NCBI GenBank assembly: GCA_019634345.1
Contig: JAHQVL010000213.1
Span: 1-43,106 of the forward strand
From: Rhodothermaceae bacterium
GTDB taxonomy: Bacteria; Bacteroidota; Rhodothermia; Rhodothermales; JAHQVL01
Direction of reading: 5' to 3'
DNA length: 43,106 bases
Of the stretch, positions 38,991-43,106 are shown in pieces. Under the pieces are notes generated by a model. The model worked only from the letters and a program-made list of their open reading frames with translations, was not told the origin of the DNA and searched no databases. The position numbers and the translations under genes were made by a program. Positions within the stretch are counted from its first letter, which is position 1. Each line of letters opens with the position of its first letter.

Positions 38991-40154
38991 GTGGAATTAA
39001 CAGCTCTTAAAACAATCAAGTCATTACAAATCGGTGTTGGTTGGTTACCAGAGGAGAAAGGAAATGGATTGGATCGGATGTTTCATGCGCTCGCATGTTA
39101 CTTACCGGACTCGGGGGTTGAGGTAAGCGGTCATGTAATTGGCTCGGATAAGGTACATGAAAATTCAGGCTATCGCGTAAAAGCCTTCGCACCTAAGAAT
39201 ACCCCCTTACAACGGAGAATTGGGGCATTAAGAGAAGGTATTCGAGAAGATGTAAAGAGCGGCGATTATGACCTTGTAGCCTCTCATTTTGCCCTATTTA
39301 CATTTCCGGTATTGAGATCTATCCGGAAGCTTCCACTAGTCGTTCACTTTCATGGGCCTTGGGCGGCAGAATCTAAAGCAGAAGGGGAAAAAGGCCTCGC
39401 TGTTGGGACCAAGTGGTTTATTGAAAGAAATGTCTACAAAAAGGCAGAACGGTTTATCGTTCTTTCAAATGCTTTTAAAAAGGTTCTCATCGAAAATTAT
39501 AAAATAGATCCGGATCGAATCCGTATTGTTCGAGGTGGTGTTCAGGCAGACCGGTTTGATACAGGGTTATCGATCAAAGAAGCGCGTGAGCAACTGGGTT
39601 GGGCACAGGACAGGCCAATTATACTCGTGGTTCGGCGACTGGCTAGGAGAATGGGCCTCGAAAACTTAATTGCGGCTGTTGTCCGAGTTAAACAGCAGAT
39701 TCCAGAAGTTCAATTAATGATCGCAGGAAGCGGGCCATTACGAGCAGAACTCGAAGACCGTATTCAGGCGGCCTCTCTGGAATCGCACGTAAAATTACTC
39801 GGGTTTGTACCTGATGAGTTACTGCCCGTTGCATACAGAGCTTCGGATTTTTCAATTGTACCCACTGTGTCCTTAGAGGGCTTTGGGTTAATTACTATTG
39901 AATCGATGGCAGCAGGAACACCTGTACTCGTCACAAATGTTGGCGGATTACCCGAAGTTGTAAGTGATTTGTCTGAAGATATGATTATTGAGGACTCAGA
40001 AGTTAAAACACTGGCTGCTCACATGAGTAGCGTTTTATTGGGTGAGATTAAATTGCCCGATCAGCATGCTTGCCAGGAATATGTACGAAGCCGTTTTGAT
40101 TGGCCTGTGATCGCTCAACATGTGCGAACGGTCTATGAGGAGGTAGTATCTTGA
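38991..40154 (+). CDS. Glycosyltransferase family 4 protein
   Basis: This GT4 enzyme has about 387 residues from a GTG at 38991. An open frame extends upstream to an ATG at 38862, but that would overlap sulfotransferase 6 by 85 bases and add about 43 residues unlike the fold. The GTG, with AAGG ten bases before it, leads almost at once into LQIGVGWLPEEKGNGLDRM, the first strand. The donor domain has ILVVRRLARRMGLENLIAAV, MIAGSGPLRAELED and the E-x7-E motif in LEGFGLITIESMAAGTPVLVT. KLPLVVHFHGPWAAES is the acceptor-domain strand. It ends in a four-base overlap with the next glycosyltransferase. The donor is unknown. Confidence 0.85.
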   Translation: MELTALKTIKSLQIGVGWLPEEKGNGLDRMFHALACYLPDSGVEVSGHVIGSDKVHENSGYRVKAFAPKNTPLQRRIGALREGIREDVKSGDYDLVASHFALFTFPVLRSIRKLPLVVHFHGPWAAESKAEGEKGLAVGTKWFIERNVYKKAERFIVLSNAFKKVLIENYKIDPDRIRIVRGGVQADRFDTGLSIKEAREQLGWAQDRPIILVVRRLARRMGLENLIAAVVRVKQQIPEVQLMIAGSGPLRAELEDRIQAASLESHVKLLGFVPDELLPVAYRASDFSIVPTVSLEGFGLITIESMAAGTPVLVTNVGGLPEVVSDLSEDMIIEDSEVKTLAAHMSSVLLGEIKLPDQHACQEYVRSRFDWPVIAQHVRTVYEEVVS

Positions 40155-41353
40155 AGCCACGCGTTTTATTTGTTGACCACGCGGGGGTTTTGGGTGGGGC
40201 CGAACTCTATTTGCTTGACATCGTTCGGGCAATGAAAGAGCAATCGCATGTCGTCTTGTTTGAACATGGGCCTTTTTACGATCGATTAAAGGAAGAGGGG
40301 ATTGAAGTTACCGTATTGCGTTCGTCTGATTCAGTAATGGGAGTAGAACGAACAGGGGGCCGGCTAGATGATCTCAAAGCCATACCTGGTATCTTCAGTA
40401 TGGTGATGCAATTGCGCAAAATGGCAAAAGATTTTGATGTCCTGTACGCCAACTCTCAAAAAGCATTGGTGATCGGTTCTCTTGCGGCGAAAGCAGCCGG
40501 TAGGCCCGTTCTTTGGAATCTCCATGACATTCTTACGGCGGACCATTTTAGCGGAGCGCACAGAAAGCTAGGCGTTTTCCTTGCAAATCAGTTCATAGAC
40601 CATGTAATCGTAAACTCGCAAGCAACCAAAGATGCCTTTGGGGAAAGCGGGGGAGACCTGAACAAAACAAGCATTATCTATAATGGTATTGATGCATCTC
40701 GTTTTGACTCCATTGACGATCATGAGGTAGCCGAACTCAGGACAAGCCTCGGGCTTGCAGATCATAAAATAGTCGGTGTTTTTAGCCGGCTGACTCCCTG
40801 GAAAGGACAACACATTTTATTAGAAACACTTGGCCATTTGCCGGAAGTTCATGCGCTATTGGTCGGTGGGGCCTTGTTTCAAGACGATCATGCCTATGAG
40901 CGCTCGTTAAGAAATTTAGCGGAACGAATGGGAATTACAGACCGGGTCCACTTCCTCGGATTTAGAGATGATGTGCCAAGGCTTATGAAAGCAGTAGATA
41001 TTGTTCTGCACTCATCGACCTCACCCGAGCCCTTTGGTAGAGTGATTGTAGAGGGTATGCTGGCAAATAAGCCAGTCATTGCTACTGGTGCGGGCGGAGC
41101 AAAGGAGATTATAGACAATGGGGTAGACGGATTACTTATTCCACCCAATAACCCTATGGCTATGGTGAATGCTATCAATCAATTGGTAGCAGATCCTGTA
41201 TCTACAGAGAAAATGGCACGAGCCGGATATCAGATGGCGCGCAAGCGCTTCTCTGTGGAGAATATTGTACTCGATGTACAGAACCAAATTAGAAAAGCAG
41301 TTGGTGATTTAGATGTCCTTACTTACACTGAAACGTCCACTCCTTCAATTTAA
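40151..41353 (+). CDS. Glycosyltransferase family 4 protein
   Basis: This 400-residue GT4 enzyme opens KPRVLFVDHAGVLGGAELYLL, with the glycine-rich loop. The donor domain has IVGVFSRLTPWKGQHILLET, ALLVGGALFQDD and the E-x7-E motif in PEPFGRVIVEGMLANKPVIAT. The start is TTG at 40151, whose bases form TTGA with the preceding stop. A strong GAGGAGG at 40137-40143 supports this unusual start. The end of the gene overlaps sulfotransferase 7 by about 40 bases. Proteins with this PEPFGRVIVEGM form are common in cell-surface polysaccharide loci. The donor sugar is not predicted. Confidence 0.87.
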   Translation: MKPRVLFVDHAGVLGGAELYLLDIVRAMKEQSHVVLFEHGPFYDRLKEEGIEVTVLRSSDSVMGVERTGGRLDDLKAIPGIFSMVMQLRKMAKDFDVLYANSQKALVIGSLAAKAAGRPVLWNLHDILTADHFSGAHRKLGVFLANQFIDHVIVNSQATKDAFGESGGDLNKTSIIYNGIDASRFDSIDDHEVAELRTSLGLADHKIVGVFSRLTPWKGQHILLETLGHLPEVHALLVGGALFQDDHAYERSLRNLAERMGITDRVHFLGFRDDVPRLMKAVDIVLHSSTSPEPFGRVIVEGMLANKPVIATGAGGAKEIIDNGVDGLLIPPNNPMAMVNAINQLVADPVSTEKMARAGYQMARKRFSVENIVLDVQNQIRKAVGDLDVLTYTETSTPSI

Positions 41354-42038
41354 ATTTGAGGTGCGGTCTCTGTTAGCCAGAGAACCCATGTTGGCACCGT
41401 TCAACTGGCCGGTTATTTGGTGGACCCAGCACAAGAATCGAGGAATCATTGATGTAAGTGAGTGCCTGGTAGGTAGCGACACCGAATTCGTTATAGATGG
41501 CTTTCAAGGTTCTGGGAATAGCTTTGCAACTGTAGCTTTTAAAAAAAGCCAAACGAAACCGGTTCGTTTAGCCCATCATCTGCATTCGCCTGTTCAGATC
41601 ATCAAGGCAGCCCGCAAAGAGATTCCCGTGTTACTCACAATTCGAGAGCCTAAAGGTGCTGCTATTTCACTAACGAGTCGTTGGCCATACGTATCATTAA
41701 CTCAGGCGGTTCGTGGGTATTGTTATTTTTACGAAAAAATAGAGCCTCACGCTGATTCGCTTTTAGTCAGTCCTTTTACGTTGACCACTAAACATCTGGA
41801 TGCGGTAATCAAGCGCGTTAATGAACGATTTGCGACAGACTTCGGAGTCTTTGAGTATTCGGACGAACATATGAAAGAGCTCCGTAATCCAGATGCTCTG
41901 ACCTCTGAGCAAGAAATAAAGCGAAGCGCCTTAAAAGCTGAGCAGAAGAAGAACTTTGAGAACGAAGTAGACCGTAGCCTGATAAAGCGAGCGCAAGAGG
42001 TTTATGAAAGATTAAACCAGAAAGGGATTACTCTTTAG
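41313..42038 (+). CDS. Short sulfotransferase-like protein 7
   Basis: This 241-residue protein is shorter than the other sulfotransferases here. The P-loop-like stretch is FVIDGFQGSGNSFATVAF (59-76), with GSGNSFA in place of the usual RSGTT. A likely 3'-phosphate motif is PVLLTIREPKGAAISL, with R-E-P replacing R-D-P. It lacks the long middle region of the larger family members. The C-terminus is helical and charged. The start at 41313 lies about 40 bases inside the upstream gene, behind GGTGA. A later ATG (41388) would remove only a basic N-terminal segment. A sulfotransferase-fold protein is likely, and activity is less certain than for the others. Confidence 0.65.
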   Translation: MSLLTLKRPLLQFKFEVRSLLAREPMLAPFNWPVIWWTQHKNRGIIDVSECLVGSDTEFVIDGFQGSGNSFATVAFKKSQTKPVRLAHHLHSPVQIIKAARKEIPVLLTIREPKGAAISLTSRWPYVSLTQAVRGYCYFYEKIEPHADSLLVSPFTLTTKHLDAVIKRVNERFATDFGVFEYSDEHMKELRNPDALTSEQEIKRSALKAEQKKNFENEVDRSLIKRAQEVYERLNQKGITL

Positions 42039-42241
42039 AGCTACTCTAATGACTCCTGGACGCTGTCGTTTTAAGCGCATAATTGTACCTGGGAAGTATA
42101 TTTTCCGTTATGAGACCAGCCATCAACGACAGCAAAATATCCATCACTTTGATAAAGGGCTAGGTCATCTCTCTAAAGGAATACGTTTCGTTTACTTCTA
42201 TCGCCGTGAGAATACTCTAATCTCTCTTTGAGATTACTAAG

Positions 42242-43106
42242 ATGCAGTCCAGAAATACATATTATGTCTGTTTAGGCAAGAAACCGATTGCTTGGGATCT
42301 GCATGATTCCGAGCAGAAAATAAACGTTCATACTGATTACTTCAGGAAAGCGTTTATTGCTATGGAGCAAGCACTCAAAACAGAAGGGTGGACCATATAC
42401 TTGACCTGGAATACGTCCTGGTTACCAAGTTATGGTCCCAAAGTCATCGCTGTTCTGCTTGGTGACGAGTTGGCTCAGATGCCTCTCTACAGGAGCAAAG
42501 TAGCCATGATTTTTAAATGTTATGGGGTTCGCCCACCTTTAGGATGCAAGCCTCATAGGCATTGGACCTACCAAAATGTACTCACTCTTCTGCAGCATGG
42601 GTTCGCTAAGGCCAAGTATGTGCAGAGTTTGATGAAAGAAAAGAGGAGTAGAAGAAAAAAAGCGAGTGCAACAAAGACTCCGATATATCCTATTCCTCTG
42701 GGATATGCTAATCAAGTTGAAGTGCCTTTTATACCCTTCCACAAAAGGACCATCGATGTTTCATTTGCGGGTAGTGTGGTACATAGGAAGTACAAGTGGT
42801 GGTCGATACAAAAATGGTTTAAGACACCCAAGAGCTACTCCAGGAGTAAAATGATCTCTGCATTGCAAAATTTTGCAGATAAGCATACCTCTCTCAATGT
42901 GAATCTTAAAGTGACACCTAGCTTCAAGGCGATTAGAAGTGAAGATCCAGTAAGTTATTCAGATCGGGTGATGAGCACCCGTATTTCTTTAGTACCCCGT
43001 GGTGCTTCTTATGAAACGTATCGATTTTTTGAGTCCATACGTTTTGGTTGCCTGGTGGTAGCTGAATACTTGCCCGATTTTTGGTTTTATGAAGGAGCCC
43101 CAGTGA
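42242..43106 (+). CDS. Exostosin-like glycosyltransferase (GT47-type), cut by window edge
   Basis: From ATG 42242 a frame of 288 codons stays open to the window edge. The N-terminal part opens MQSRNTYYVCLGKKPIAWDL and holds a strand and loop VIAVLLGDELAQMP. A donor-domain start is IDVSFAGSVVHRKYKWWS. The clearest motif is ISLVPRGASYETYRFFESIR, then FGCLVVAEYLPDFWFYEG. This matches the exostosin/GT47 pattern, in which an L-x-P-x-G strand is followed by an acidic residue and R-F-x-E in the donor site. It therefore probably adds a sugar to the same polysaccharide. The C-terminal end is missing. About 200 bases without a credible gene separate it from sulfotransferase 7. Confidence 0.72.
   Translation, partial: MQSRNTYYVCLGKKPIAWDLHDSEQKINVHTDYFRKAFIAMEQALKTEGWTIYLTWNTSWLPSYGPKVIAVLLGDELAQMPLYRSKVAMIFKCYGVRPPLGCKPHRHWTYQNVLTLLQHGFAKAKYVQSLMKEKRSRRKKASATKTPIYPIPLGYANQVEVPFIPFHKRTIDVSFAGSVVHRKYKWWSIQKWFKTPKSYSRSKMISALQNFADKHTSLNVNLKVTPSFKAIRSEDPVSYSDRVMSTRISLVPRGASYETYRFFESIRFGCLVVAEYLPDFWFYEGAPV

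Noticed and set aside
42049..42231. 60-codon plus-strand frame between sulfotransferase 7 and the exostosin-like gene
   Set aside because: No domain, poor ribosome site and random-looking composition; left as spacer.
1..43106. CRISPR array, tRNA genes, insertion sequences or prophage
   Set aside because: No regularly spaced direct repeats, cloverleaf sequences, transposase or phage structural genes were seen on either strand.
18697..43106. Horizontally acquired island with sharp borders
   Set aside because: No integrase, flanking tRNA or direct repeats, and no obvious change in codon or base use compared with the left half; transfer remains possible but is not shown.

Overview
The window reads as chromosomal DNA of a Gram-negative, probably marine, heterotrophic bacterium. 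Gene content (PBP1C, a PolX-like protein with a PHP domain, a NAGK-type kinase, an acetate symporter of the DUF4212 type, NarL-type signalling with GAF/PAS sensors) and the moderate base composition suggest the Bacteroidota/Rhodothermota/Balneolota side of the tree. No rRNA or marker gene is present, so this placement is an inference. I found no tRNA, insertion sequence, phage module or CRISPR array. Both ends cut through genes: pbpC on the left (minus strand) and an exostosin-like glycosyltransferase on the right (plus strand).

Region 1 (1-6.5 kb) is housekeeping: the start of pbpC, a divergent polyphosphate kinase 2, then an acetate-use unit (acetyl-CoA synthetase, DUF4212 small subunit, sodium:solute symporter), a RuvC/RNase-H-fold protein on the minus strand and a small lipoprotein. 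Region 2 (6.5-13 kb, minus strand) holds a tight operon of a PolX-like protein, a penicillin-acylase homologue and a BadF/NAGK-type kinase. In the first two, expected catalytic residues appear to be lost. An orphan S24 peptidase domain and a nucleotidyltransferase of the NTP_transf_5 type follow.

Region 3 (13-18.7 kb) is a regulatory block: a soluble GAF-PAS-GAF-PAS histidine kinase and two closely related NarL/LuxR response regulators, separated by long non-coding stretches with strong inverted repeats.

Region 4 (18.7 kb to the end) is a large plus-strand exopolysaccharide locus. It has a polyprenyl-phosphate sugar transferase to start the repeat unit, a Wzc-like chain-length regulator and tyrosine kinase, a small SLBB-like exported protein, an MsbA/PglK-like ABC transporter that may be the flippase, and a Wzy/O-antigen-ligase-like membrane protein. 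With these are eight other glycosyltransferases and seven proteins with sulfotransferase-like PAPS-binding motifs, interleaved with the glycosyltransferases. The natural reading is a locus for a heavily and site-specifically sulfated surface polysaccharide, plausibly controlled by the adjacent kinase and regulators. No Wzx flippase, full-length Wza or PAPS-synthesis gene is seen here; they may lie beyond the right edge or elsewhere.
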